The notes under the pieces: generated by a model
What the model was told of the DNA's origin: nothing
The model's database searches: none
The model's input: the letters and a program-made list of their open reading frames with translations, nothing else
Program-made: the position numbers and the translations under genes
DNA from: Hymenolepis diminuta
Lineage: Eukaryota; Platyhelminthes; Cestoda; Cyclophyllidea; Hymenolepididae
Assembly (NCBI GenBank): GCA_900708905.1
Contig: CAADRB010000004.1
Span: forward strand, 1,925,685-1,989,684
Length of the DNA: 64,000 nt
Reading direction: 5' to 3'
Shown: in pieces, positions 1-12,400 of the stretch
Numbering within the stretch: position 1 is the stretch's first letter
Layout: every line of letters starts with the position of its first letter

Positions 1-3000
1 TCTCTTTCTTTAGGGATCTATTTTGTGTTGAAAAAAGGAATATCAATATTTAGTAGAAGTATTTTACACTTATTCGTTCGATGAGTGAAGCGAGTCTACT
101 TACTAATAATTAAGTAGACCCGCAGATCAACTCAAGCATGTACAACCTAGATGTAGCATTACGATAATTATGCTTGACTCACAATTTACGGGGTCATTAT
201 CCGTCGATACATGATAGTGAATGTAACGATCGATGTTTGATAAAGAGACGTTAGAGTGTTAGTTTCTCATTAGAATGCTAGTCGGTCTAAAATGAGCATT
301 GGAAAAAATTCGCTGAGTTTAGCGCAGAATACTGTCATATATTTGACATTCTTTATTCAGCGAGTTAATAAAATGGGTATAATTGTGAGGTGATTCTACT
401 CATAAAAACAAGTAGGTTAGTTCATCATTTCTTACGTGTATTGCCTTGAACGAATTTAGCTTCGTCAGATATGGTAGTCATATACATTACCAGTTTTGCC
501 ATGGTATAATGTTTAGTGAGATTCAAAAGTCGCTGATATTTAAATCTGCTATACCTGCTTCCTTTTTTGTGTCAATATAACTGGTCAACATGATAGTTGA
601 CTTCCAGATGTGAGTCTACTTATTACAAATAAGTAAGTCAGTTAATCGAAATTCCTTTTTTTACCATCCACTATCTCGATATCCCTGCCATAAGAAGGAA
701 ACAACACAAGTTTTCATTTTATAGCAAAAAATTTATTGCAATTCAATTAGAACTATGTACAGTATATCGTATTTCATATTATTCCGCATACACAATATAA
801 TAGTTGATTGTTATTTCAATAAAAATGGCAAAAAAAAAAGTAAAAAATGTTAACTTCGTCAATGGAAATATTTAATAATTTTTCATAATTGCACTTTCAC
901 CTTGATGTTTTTCCCTTGCAAGAAAGTGTTTCTAGTGCGTAAGGCGAAAAAGTATTTATGAATAATATATGATTCTTCTCTATCTTAACGCTTATTCTAG
1001 GGCAGTTTTCAACTGATTCATTTACTTGCGGCTATTTAATAGCAACAGAAGAGCATATCACGACAAATCTTTCAGTATTTCTACATTTATAAACCCCTGT
1101 GTTTGCCCATGATTTTATTTTTCTTTCATGTACATGGTTATAAAATGCGCGCATAGTCGAGCGCGGGAGTTTTATAGGTTAATGTTACTACCCAAAGAAG
1201 AGATTCTTACTTTAGTCCAATTTGATAAGTTGAGCATCATTCTCGCCATGCTTTACAAGTAGTCTAGTGATCAGTTAAGTAGTATGTTGTAAAGGGATTT
1301 ATTACCTTACAATTCGATACTTGTTTCAAATTTGAAGAGCCCAAGTAAGGTCTACATATTCTGGTTTGAATTCTAACGTTTTCATTCTCTAAATAGTCTC
1401 ACTTATTAATGTTACTATCATGATTGAGTTTACTTTTTTTAAAAATTTGATGATATATTTAAAGTGAATAATTTCCTTCGAGTTTTCAAACTCTTGAGAG
1501 TGATTATAAAGAGCAAATTTTCTGATGAAATTTTTGTTTTTTGGAAATAGATTCGAATATTTTTGATGCCTGGAATAGAAATTATTCCTTAGGCACTGGT
1601 TTATTCAATTGCTGTTCCTCCGGGCTCATCTTGAAAATGCGGTTTCATCACTGCTAACCAGACACCTAATTATAATCAAAAATCCTGAAACATTTCCCTA
1701 AACGTTTTTCAGAGTTATTTTTCGAATAATGCTAATTTAAGCCGTTTATACAAAATTATTTTTACATCATAATGTTTGCCAAAACTGAGTGGAATCGCCG
1801 CATTCTACATCTCCTCCTATCACTTGGCGAAATCGCAGACGCCAATGACCGATTTTTACTTCTGCTTTTTACCCGAGCAATCTCACTCAGGTTAATTTTG
1901 AGACACTTGGTACAAACGCTGAACTCTTGCGCTCCCTCCCTCGTTCGTCCTTCTTCCCATTTTGCGCTATCGTTCCTTACTCCCCCATTCTTTGTCCTCT
2001 CCCTCTCCCTACAATTTCAAGCTATGTATTAGAGGTTGTGTTTCCATAAAAATTATATCGTCGTTTGTTAAAGGGTTTACTGTCCATTTTATCAGAATCT
2101 GGGTTGACTGCTTAAACCAAGTCGGTCACTATATACAGTGGTACAGTTTCCTAGATTGGAAAATTATTTACTTCCTAGACAAATTTAGTAGAATATCTGA
2201 TTATTCCCTTAATCCTCACTGTATTTTTGAATATATGGTGGAGTTCAATTCTGCTTTTGGTTCTTCTGCTGTCTTATTCACAAATCTAATTATTACAATT
2301 TCTGCATTGTGATCCTTCAGGTTGCTCATTTATAGTGGTAGTATTTAGATTAATGATGTAATTATTATTTACTAGTTTCTGTATATATATAACAATTTGA
2401 GGTAGATCTATTTTCGGCAAATCGAATTTCCGGTTTATTGGATGGCGAACAGCTTTTACATGTTAGCTTTTTTAGTTGATGTTTTATTGTGATCATATCA
2501 TTGCGACTCTTCAAGGTTCGGAGATAGCAATTAAATGATTTTTGTGATTTGGACCAACATAAAATAAACGCCAAAGCGGTTAAAACCCAATTAGTATGTA
2601 GTATTCAAATTTTGATATCACAGTTTTGTCTAAATTCGATGTTACATTATGTAATGCATTATTTATAACTCATGGAAAATAATCAAAACATTTACTATAT
2701 TTCATGGAATGGAGGTGCTGAAGGGAATTTAGGGGGACTGCTTTTACGTTCAGTGCTGCTGGGACTGCCAAAAGCTATGTATAGAGGGTTTGATCATTTC
2801 CTTGTTGATCGGGCTGGAACTGCTTAATATCTGGAGCAGGTAGCTGTGGGTCTTTTGAGTAAGCGCTCTATTCGTCATCGTTCTGCGAGAAAGTAGCCTC
2901 CTCGAAATGTTCAAGATTTCATACTTGTCAAGCACTTTTGTGTCATTGTTGAATAGCCGTAATAGGGAACTCCTTATATGAATTTAATAATTTATTTCGT

Positions 3001-3019
3001 TTCTACTTCTTCCTTTCAG
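1..3019 (+). other. Non-coding, probably intron of the gene ending at 3146
   Basis: No convincing exon was found on either strand. The short open frames around 1772-2312 are AT-rich, hydrophobic and low in complexity, without splice context. The stretch ends in a good acceptor (cttcctttcag, ending at 3019), so it is probably part of the intron before the terminal exon of the plus-strand gene. Confidence 0.5.
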
Positions 3020-3146
3020 GAGTGGACTCATTCAGCCAGGTGTGATGGGAGAAGATGGTCGTGTGAGACCCGTCGAGCACGTCCTGGAGTTAGTTCAAAA
3101 CATTCCAAACGAACCAGAGAAAAGTGATGGAGATGAATCAGATTAA
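3020..3146 (+). CDS. Terminal exon of an unrecognised protein with an acidic C-terminus (partial gene)
   Basis: A pyrimidine-rich acceptor ending TTTCAG at 3019 precedes an open frame to TAA at 3144-3146. The exon begins with one base of a split codon and then encodes 41 residues that include GLIQPGVMGEDGRVRPVEHV and end NEPEKSDGDESD. The composition is balanced, unlike the low-complexity frames in the surrounding AT-rich DNA, and an AATAAA follows about 290 nt after the stop. Only the C-terminus is visible. It has a short hydrophilic segment with a possible amphipathic helix (VEHVLELVQNI) and an Asp/Glu/Ser-rich tail. I do not recognise the family. Earlier exons must lie to the left of the window or are too short to see in the first 3 kb. 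Confidence 0.5.
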
Positions 3147-3916
3147 AAAGGAGGTGCAGACAATCGGAGACTCGTATCTCAAATGTCCTATGTTTTTATG
3201 CTCTCTCATTCTTTGTGCATTTAACTTGAACTCTATTTCTCTCTCGCTTCTTACTTCGTGAAAATCATTATGCACTTTCTCGATTTACTTCTCTCCCCCT
3301 AAAAAGTCTATTTGTGGTTAACTTGCTTTAATTTCAAAGTTTTCCTCCTTTACAGGTGCTTGGTGTCAATATATTTTATGTCTGACTGGTCTTCGGTTTT
3401 CTCAACGGGTTATTTACACGGTAAAAGATAATAATAAATGGATAAATACTGTGATATCAGTGGCGAAGTAACTTTGTGATAGTTATCAGTTACGCCTCTG
3501 TATTTAATTTTAAATCAACGCCGTTTCTCATGCCAACCATCAATGAAGTGCATATGTGAAGGGACAAGATCTACTTAATTTTTATTAAGTGACTTGGGCA
3601 ATAACAAGGAAACTTAACGTCTGCTTCGAATTTAAGTGATAGGGTTTTGCCACTTCTTCCAAAATATTGCTAATGTGATTGAGACTAGTTTAAGTCTGAT
3701 CGACTTAAGATTATGAATTATCGGAAACCTGTTGATTTGGCCATTGTTAATGCTAACTCAACTTTTTAATCATAAGCCAAAAATTTAAGGGTAAATTGGA
3801 GTTCATTAGGCACCGTTGCAAGTATTGCAATGCCTAAAGTTTGCTAATTAAGTAAAGCCTTAATTGGTCTACCAGATGTAACAAAGTTATCTTTACTGGG
3901 GTCATATCGGTCGAAT
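3147..3916. other. 3' UTR and intergenic AT-rich DNA
   Basis: This holds the probable 3' UTR of the gene ending at 3146, with AATAAA at 3433-3438, and then AT-rich spacer up to the fold-back element. No open frame looks coding. Confidence 0.5.
3433..3438 (+). terminator. Candidate polyadenylation signal AATAAA
   Basis: This is a canonical AATAAA hexamer 287 nt after the stop codon of the terminal exon at 3020-3146. Because the DNA is AT-rich, a chance match is possible. Confidence 0.35.
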
Positions 3917-4535
3917 TTGCTAAGCCAGCAGATGCCTATCATCATCATCATCATCAAACGATTAGAAATGATTGACTGACGATAAAATCTCCACTACAAT
4001 GTCCACAGGCGGCCCACCTGTGTGTTTGCAAATAGATACCTAAACGAGTGTCTATCATCACGCCAAGACACCGACAACGAGACATGACTGACGTCTAACA
4101 AAGAAATATTTTGTATGCAAACCTAATTTACATATAAATAAATTGGGAGTGGCTTGTCTGCCACCTTCGAACTGATCTGACGACATTATTGACTTGACTT
4201 ATTCCATCTACTCGATCGATGTGGCCCCGATAGATCTTTTAACATTATTACAGAATTGATGGAATAAGTCAAGTTACTCATGTTGCTAGATCAATACAGA
4301 GGTGGCCGGGAAAAAACCCCAATTTATTGATAAGTAATTTAAGTTAATACACTAGATGTTTTTTCGTTAGACGTCACCTCTCGTCGTCGATGTCTCAACG
4401 TGATCATTGGCATCTATTTAGGCATCCATGTTCAAACGCAGAGCTGGATAGCCTGCGGACATTGTAATCGAGATCTTATCGCCAGTCAATCATTTTTAAT
4501 AATCATGTGTTAACAGACATCTGCTGGCTTTATCA
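3917..4535. repeat. Fold-back (palindromic) element of about 620 bp, MITE-like
   Basis: The left arm (about 3917-4210) reappears as an imperfect reverse complement in the right arm (about 4258-4535). Matching landmarks from the outside in are AAGCCAGCAGATG / CATCTGCTGGCTT, AAATGATTGACTG / CAGTCAATCATTT, TACAATGTCC / GGACATTGTA, GACGTCTAAC / GTTAGACGTC and CTTGACTTATTCCATC / GATGGAATAAGTCAAG. The centre is a short unpaired spacer near 4225-4250. No open frame lies inside, so this is a non-autonomous fold-back or MITE-like element, or a very long hairpin. I could not define a target-site duplication. The left arm carries an (ATC)6 microsatellite at 3938-3955 that the right arm lacks. Confidence 0.8.
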
Positions 4536-4738
4536 GCAGAACCCTGTGATCTATGAACTAATTTTGAACCATCACTTTTCAAGCAAATATTGTGATTCCA
4601 TCAGATAATCAAATTAAGTTACACTGATCATGTGGATTTGTAAGACACACACCAATCGGGTGACCATAAACAGTTTTTATATTCGTATAAAATGACATTT
4701 TCCGAATATTTTACATTGTCAAAGTCTAGATTTAAACG

Positions 4739-5280
4739 ATGTGGCCACTGATACTATTCATAATATTGATATTGATAGGATTTGCCCTTTCTTTAGATAA
4801 ATACATTGCCACGCCCCGTGTCCTAGCCAAAACGTAAGTATGTATGTTGCTTTCTATGAGATTATTTACACATGAATAAGAGTTGTCATCTTAATCTAGG
4901 ACGTTTCAATAAGATTTTTCGCCCTTACACTAACCACTTAATTCTTAGCAAACTTATTAATGAGAACTGAAATGAATGACACACTTCTCCTTTCATTCAT
5001 TTTTAATTCTTATTTCACTTTCGGCAAATTTTTGAACAATTTTCCTTTCAATTAGAGAAAATACTAATAGCTTTTACTCAGTATAGTATCTTTAGCGTCT
5101 GTCAAGTGGTCTAAAGTCTAAACCGAGCAGCGACAATGCATTTATATTTTTTGTATTTTTAGGCGCATGTTCCGCGTCAAACCCGCCATGGAAGATCAAG
5201 TGGAGTCTCTGCACGTAACGAATAGAAGGAGCCGAAAAACTAGTCCAGTATTGAGCTGGAAAGATATTAAAATTGACTAG
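4739..5280 (+). CDS. Small single-pass membrane protein, 70 aa, two exons
   Basis: Exon 1 (4739-4833) runs from ATG to the donor AC|GTAAGTA. Exon 2 (5163-5280) follows an acceptor after TTTTTAG and ends in TAG. The join keeps frame (95 + 118 nt = 71 codons including the stop). The protein starts MWPLILFIILILIGFALSL, a hydrophobic stretch fit for a signal-anchor or uncleaved signal peptide. A basic tail follows, with RMFRVKP near residues 32-38 and NRRSRK near 50-55, and it ends SWKDIKID. An AATAAA lies 19 nt after the stop. The charge pattern suggests an N-terminal membrane anchor with a basic cytosolic tail of about 50 residues. The family is not recognised. Strong splice sites and a well-placed poly(A) signal argue for a real gene; its short length is the main doubt. 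Confidence 0.6.
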
Positions 5281-5298
5281 CTGGCAAGAGACTCTGGT

Positions 5299-5304
5299 AA
5301 TAAA
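5299..5304 (+). terminator. Polyadenylation signal AATAAA of the small membrane protein gene
   Basis: The hexamer begins 19 nt after the TAG of the 70-residue ORF. That is close, but normal for compact 3' UTRs, and it supports 4739-5280 as a complete small gene. Confidence 0.5.
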
Positions 5305-6355
5305 CTAAAAATTGTGTATATACCCAATACACCTTAACCTTCAGGAATTTAACAACATTGGACTAAAATCAAACCCTATGTATATCACGTCAGTAATGTT
5401 ATTACTTATTCAGTAATTTATGTCTAAGTATATTGTAATCATTTATGGTCAAACAGATACATTGTAAAATATTAGTCCATTGGCATAATGGCGTAAAAAT
5501 AATTTTCAGCGCAAAAATTTCAACGGATCTCCACAAGACGATCAAATAATTTTCTAGGAAAATGCTGAATAAGACAAGAATGAAATCGAGAATGCTAGAA
5601 AGTAATTACAGCAAAAATTTTGTATAAGTACTCACTTAACCAAACTATTGGATTATCAGATGTAATCTAGGAATCATATTGGGACTGATGACTTATCTGC
5701 ATAATGCTTTTAATAATTTCAGAAAAGGCGGTGCTCTTAAATGGTAAGGTCTTTAAATTCCATTGGATAATAGTGTAAGGAAAAGTAACGTGAAAATGCT
5801 AACGTATATACGCATATTTTAAACTAGTCTTACTGAAGTAGATGTTAAATGTTGCGATGTTTTCCGTAGTTACGATATTCGTTGAAAGCACTGTCTTGTC
5901 GAGGTTGTATTTCTAGTGAATTCCTTACGCATTTTATCTCAGTAATTTTTACTTTAGTACTAGTTTTTAACCACAATTACTTTAATAATAAAGTCGCTTT
6001 TGAACCCTAAGTTTTGAATTGGAATGTTTTAACAGGGGGTGATAGGGCGCACCACGACTCAAAATTTATATGCTTTAAGCAAAGGAGTCTAATATTGCTA
6101 AAAATAGCGGCGGTATTCTTACTTATGGTCTGTTACGAATTGTTTACGATGTCGGTTTTATAATTATAGTCTTTCATGCGAAAATAATGATTTAAAAGTC
6201 TGTGCGTAAGACATTGAATCTCCAATAAGGTACCATAGATAACGTTTTTTGACGTGTAAACGAATCATATGGCCAAACATTTGCTCATGTAGTGCGTTGA
6301 TGTATAACGAAACTTTATAATGTTTTGTTATGACCTTGATAATTACGAAAACTCG
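5305..6355. other. Intergenic AT-rich DNA upstream of NAXE
   Basis: No coding frame is visible. A 21-nt segment (5723-5743) has an acceptor and a donor (TTTCAG ... ATG|GTAAGG). It contains an in-frame stop and could at most be an untranslated exon. The NAXE promoter may be here, but no specific element can be identified. Confidence 0.4.
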
Positions 6356-6361
6356 TTTCAG
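6356..6361 (+). promoter_or_regulatory. Splice acceptor TTTCAG at the 5' edge of NAXE exon 1, possible spliced-leader site
   Basis: TTTCAG sits 66 nt (22 codons) before the first conserved-region ATG (6428) and in the same frame. No stop interrupts the frame between them. As the first recognisable NAXE exon has an acceptor but no identifiable upstream coding exon, this may be a trans-splice acceptor or may join a 5' UTR exon. The frame can also be read through the site from an upstream ATG at 6320, so the transcript start is unresolved. Confidence 0.45.
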
Positions 6362-6427
6362 AAGCTCGCTTTTGGCGTCATCCAGTATTTTTCTGTCATC
6401 CGAAGATCCATCTGTTCGCTTTCAAAA

Positions 6428-9400
6428 ATGTCCTCCATCGTCAAATATCTTAGGTGAGTGTCTACAATTTTCATAATTTTGCAAGAAATTAAACCAAAAC
6501 AATACCTCACCCACCTCGTTTTGTAACAATCTAGTTAAAATAAGTCAAGATAGTTTCTGTAATAGTTAGCCAATCATAAATATCCACCCCACTTGCTACC
6601 GTCCAATAGCTTATGTCCTGATTTTTCGTTGGTTTATTTCGATTGTCCAATAGAAGAAGGGATTGTGTTAGTTTTCTACTATTTCCCAATCTTCCTACTT
6701 GCAATCTTTTATCACAATGGATGAGACTGAGTTAGTGGTGCCCTGGGAAAAGCAGCAACGTCTCCTCCATCCCTCGGATTCCCAATCCAATTCACCTGTT
6801 CGAAAAAGCTACTCTTATGCTGGTGTTCAGCGAAACTCCAATCAAAATCAGGCTTCCCAATCAATGTATAATGAGGCGGTTGCAGCCATCTCGGCACCTC
6901 TCTCAAGACTGCATCCCTCGGGCATTAACCCTCAACCATCAATTTCTGAGGAACCTTCGGTGTTAGGGGGTTCTTTGGGGACCCTCTCGGGTGCAGCTCG
7001 AAAGGGATCAAATGTTTCCGACCCAATGGCGATAATATTTCAGGCAGGTGCGAAAATGAAATTTGTTCCCTTCTTTGCGAGACAGGGGCCACCTCAAATT
7101 GGACAAAGTAGTGGAAGTCTTTCCAGTGGAGAGATTTCTTGCAGTTTTATCAGGTCTGTTGATTAATTAATCGTGTCCCTTTGTCTTATTATTGGCCAGA
7201 GTTGACTTGGTTAACCAATATTCATCAAAAATTCCTATTTTAGTCTTATTTAAAAGGCTAATTGGATTATTGAATTTGTGCCAAAGGGAAAAGTCATATT
7301 AAGTATATAACTAATAAAAAGATACCGACCTTGACTTTTTTATTTCTTAATGTGAAAATTTCAGTGCCTCAGTTATATATTAGTTATTGACCTTTCTTAA
7401 ACTTTAGACTGTTCTCCATTTGCGTCAGTGACAATAACTTTATTCTTAAAGAGGCGTCACTGTAGAACTTTTAATTTATGATTAATATTAGAACTATCTA
7501 TGACTGGCTTGTTAATGGACTCTCAAATGGTTCAAATCTAAAGGTAGCCTAGCTGATGAGGGGTTTTGATGTCACCATTTTATTGAAGTATTATTAGAAT
7601 TTTTCTTGACCGAACTCCAATGAGCTCTGCTACATTTAAATCAGGTTGTCTTTTATCATCTGCTAGTATCTTGACAGTTGGAAAAAAAAACCCATTTGAA
7701 ATTGTTTACCGACCGTTTCAATTAATATACTGTGGACTACGCGAATGTGAGTTTAGTCAAAAATCCAGGAGTCAAATCTTGAAAATCGGGTACTAGAACG
7801 TTACAACATGAACTATGTTACTATATACGTGAAGTAGAAAGCGTAAAATCTGAATCAAAATCGGTGAGATCTTTTTACCGCTCTGAATTTAGTATCTATT
7901 TCTGATCAATCTCCATACCTTAACCCATATTGGACTGCTTTGTTGTGCTTCATGTTCAGATAATTTTTTTGCTATATAAAGTAAAATCTTCCTGCTTTGC
8001 CAGGATAATATTAATGCCAATATCAGTCTGTTATAATATTGATGGAAAGTATTTCCAAACTCGCATTTTTAGCAATAAGGTAGTTCCTATTCTGCCACCA
8101 ATGTGGTTAGCTTAAATCCCTTAAAATATAACTTGACAGACCTACAAATTACCGTACATCATCTGCACATTTTTGCATATCTCACATTAAAAATTTTAAT
8201 CTGATAGCTTGTCTTTATTTCTGATTATTTTTGACTGGACCTTTTATTTTGCAGTCTGTGCAAACAAATCGAACACATGATTTTATCTTGCTTCGATGTT
8301 TTGTTGAAGATATAGCTGCTATAGTATTTATTATTTGTCAGTTGAGTCGATGACTGGTTTTAGTTTTATTTGCGAAATATTCTACCGAAAATTAAAACGA
8401 CGAGTTCTTTTCAGGTTTTGAAGATTTACGTTTAGCGATTTCGTTATTTACATTTTAATATTCAATGAAATCTTTTCCTGCTAATTCGTCAGGTCGGTTA
8501 ACTGGTTAGTTATATCAGTTTGGTTTTTCTTTGGTCAATAACAATTATTGTTCATGACGAAATAACAAACAAAATACGGCATTTAACCATGGTAAGGACC
8601 TAAGAATTATAGATAGTGAAATGGTTCTAGAGATATAAAGGAGAGAAGAACAACTATTTTATTTAAATTATAAACTAAATAATAATACTTCCGCTTATTT
8701 AGTATTCTATTTGGAAAAACGAATGCGTAATCTCAATCATAAAATTTGAGGAAAGATTAAGGAGGTTTAGTCTTTGGTCTTTTTACTATACTGCTCAGTT
8801 TAGAACAAGGTTCTTTAAAGAGGCTTTCATCGAATTGCACATAAACATTGCGGTGACATTCCGATTTGTGGTGTTTTAATGACCACTGTCTTTTATTAGA
8901 CTTTAATCGTCCGGATATTGGAGTTTTGAAGTCATTGTTGATCGATGCGCCAGTGGAACAGTAATTCTGTCTATACTGTTAAAACTACCTTCTTTTTTGT
9001 GAAAAAAATTCCAGATTTATCTAACTTTGGTATCTTCTGCTCTAACGATTGATTTCATTTTAGCATGGATTTAGTTATGGATTTAGATACTTAAATATTC
9101 GCATTCAGATTTAATGTCTGTAAAATTTGTGCTATTTATTATCTGATGATCAGTAGATTGATCTGAGGAGCAGTTTTTTCCAACTTAGTGGAGATCATTT
9201 AATTCAAACGTGCTAAGGTTTTCTGATTTTGCGTTCAGGACGAAAATTTACCAGATTAGTAATAGATCGAAAATTATCCAATTTTGTTCGAGTTGTACTG
9301 CCAAAATTTAAGTAGATAAATGCACTGTTTCATTTTAAATACAAACTTTGATTTGATCCTTATTGATTCACAGTCTCTTGTTTACATACTTTGCTAACAT

Positions 9401-12400
9401 AAATATTAGCGGATGTTTTTTTTTCACGGAGAAATTTATCGTTGATTTGCCGAACTGTTGATTGGTCTATCGTGCATTTAAGTGTAATTAAAATTCTTGT
9501 TTATTTAATGAATAGTTAACACTGGGATATAGCGTTCTAGGTTCGATTGGAGTAACTTTTGTAAAGGCCTAATATTCGTATAAGGTAATCATGCTAACAT
9601 TTCGAATAAGAAATTTTATTTGATCTTTAACATCATTGAAAAAATTGCTATTTTGCACACTTGGCACCGAGTAATTTGTATAAATTAACGAAACATTTTT
9701 TGAAAATCCTGTCTGAAATATTAAATAAAAAATTTTATTATATTCAAACTACCATTGTTATAGAATTTTAAAAATTAAAAGTATAATTTCCAGTATTTTT
9801 ATAAATTTCTTAAGCGATTTTTTTACTTTCGATTTATTTCTAATTAAATATAACAACTTTTCATCAAACATGTTCAATTTCAGATAGATTTGAAATGGTT
9901 AAGTTGCATATTTGTGTTCCTCTTGCATTTAACCTTCTGCTTCCAAAGTTTAGTTGAAAAGCAGGTCATTTACTCCTAATTATTCCATTGTTTACTTAAT
10001 TTGTTTTTTCCTCAAAGCCTACTTTTCTTATTCAACTCAATCCAATTACCACAGCTTTTTAATTTGCAACATATTAGATTTTCTACGTTTTACGCCCTTT
10101 TCCAAGAGGAAAATCACCTGAATGGGGATGCATATATCTGAAGAAATCTCTTTGAAAATTTTAGGCAAGTTTATTATTTCTCAAGTAAAACGTTAGGTGT
10201 TTTATTGTGGATTTAAGCTATTCACTAGCTCACTGCGAGATAGCAATTTTCTCTTAATTTATAGGTTTGCTAAACAGCCGATCGAGCAAGCGAAAACTTA
10301 ACTTTAAGGCTTTCAATTTGAACAGGAGGAGAGGGAAATTAAGTTTATGAAAATCGAGTTCTTTTTTAAAACGCTTAGGACTTGAATATAGATCCTTATG
10401 GTGCTCCTTCTAGGAATTTTCTTGGATCTGACCATGTGGAATGGGAGTAGAATGAGAGTTTAATAGAGAAAAGGTACACAATATAATGGAATGCAAGTGT
10501 CTGTCTGAACATAAATAGTGGGAAAGGGAAGGGAGAACGAATATACCAGAAGTCCCACGTAACTCGTGTTGTTGGGCACTCAATTGGGCCTCTCTGCAGT
10601 ATCCGCAGATCCTTGGACGTTGATTGGCTCTTCCGGGCAGGGATGTACTCATAGATAGGGTAGAGCATGACTGGGTGATTAAATAATACGGACATTATGA
10701 GTGACTGGTTTGTTCTAGTTGCCCCCATACACACCATTCATGCATGCATTCCTCTTATCCTCCGCCATTTTTCCACTTAAACGACTGGTTCCCAAATTTT
10801 TACTGACAGCTTAAAACATTCTTTATAAGCCCATACTTTCCACTTACCCCATATTATTTGATAAAATCAACATTAGAATATGTCTCACTTTTGATGTACT
10901 TATTGGTTTCTTTGATCAGAAATAAAACTAATATTAGCATGTAGTTTTACATTTTTTCGACATTTCACAAACAATATCTAACGCGTCTGCTAGCAAAAGA
11001 ACGTTTACACCTAAAGTTAATCAAGTTTAAAATACTATGAAGTGATGCCATTCTCATTTTTAAAGTCAGAGTTGTAGATTTGGCAGAAGCTGGTCAGATT
11101 TGCTTAAAGTACAAATCGACTTACTTCGTTCAAAGAAAAATGAGGAAGTTTTTATGGTAGTTTGAAATTAATACAAACACGGACATCCGGGCAAGCAATT
11201 TAATAAAATAAATCCTTCAAAAATGTATACCCGTAAGGAAATGGAAAGGAGTTCCCACTAAATTTGAACTTTTAAATAAAACTAATATAATAATGCTCTT
11301 GTTTGAGAGTACTGATTACAATAGGATTTTTGCAGTAAGGTTAAAAGCTACATTTTCTTATCATAGATTCATTATATTATTAAGATGAACGAAGTCTGAT
11401 GAAACCTAGTTATTGGATTTTATCCTTATATTAAGAGACTTACCGTAAGGTAAACCTCTGGATTGTATTAAATTTCCTATTCCACCAGAACATTTCATGG
11501 CATATGGTTTTTATTTGCATCGTTTCAACATTGCTACGTTTTTAATGGCCCCATATATTCCTCTAATATTCTGCTCTTTGGATTGTTAAGAGTGAATGGT
11601 ATTGGCTGGGTTTTCTGCTTATAATCGAATATGATTTAGTTTTCTTCTATCCCATCATGAAATTTGACTGTTTGAGTAAGCTTTTCTCCGTTTATCGATT
11701 ATCAATATTAGTATTTATTTTCTCACCTAGATCTATTTTCCATTTAGTTAGCTTTAGATTTAAAATCCTTTGTTACACTCGTTCTGGTTCATACACTGTT
11801 TCACTTTTCTCTCTTCACTCGAAGTGTCTACGTAAACTTTCAAGGGGATTCAAATGACATCCACCTTCAGTTAGAAATCTGGATCCTGCCGACAAAATTT
11901 ATTCATTGTCACAGTACGGTTTGAGATATTTATGTAGTATTTTTTTGTTATTACTTGTTTCATTATATTCATAGCACAAAACGCAGTTTGTGTCATAATA
12001 TCTATGTTTTAATCATCTATCAAAAATATTTTTCACTTTTAAAGCGTATTACTAAAAGGTAAGTCAAAATAAGTTAATAGGATTACGAAAATTCATTTTT
12101 TAAATTTTATTTGATATTTTTTTGCAAGCATGATTTTTTTACAAACACTTCCACTCCTTCGTGGCTGTTAATTAAATTACGAATCGCAAGTTTTATTTTG
12201 ACGCTGAAAGAGGTGAAGACAGGATAATTAAAAGCCGCTTTTACTGGATCAAATAATTAAATAATTTAGAACTCCATGTGTATTTAATTATAATAAAAAT
12301 TTTTTATGTTTGTTTGGTAAATAACTCTTGCAATATTTCGTAAGCTTTTAAGTAAAAAAATGTCTCTAGTTAATTGAATTCGCACTTCTTTGTTTTTGTT

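Noticed and set aside
1772..2312. Two overlapping plus-strand open frames of 86 and 116 codons
   Set aside because: The sequences are rich in Phe, Leu, Ser and Ile as expected from AT-rich non-coding DNA, with no splice sites or domain.
3938..3955. (ATC)6 microsatellite
   Set aside because: It is a short simple repeat inside the fold-back element, noted there and not a separate system.
5723..5743. 21-nt segment with acceptor and donor upstream of NAXE
   Set aside because: It contains an in-frame stop and no partner exon can be shown. At best it is a non-coding 5' exon.
10396..10737. 113-codon minus-strand open frame in NAXE intron 1
   Set aside because: Two frames are open over the same stretch, which points to composition rather than coding. 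There is no domain and no splice context.
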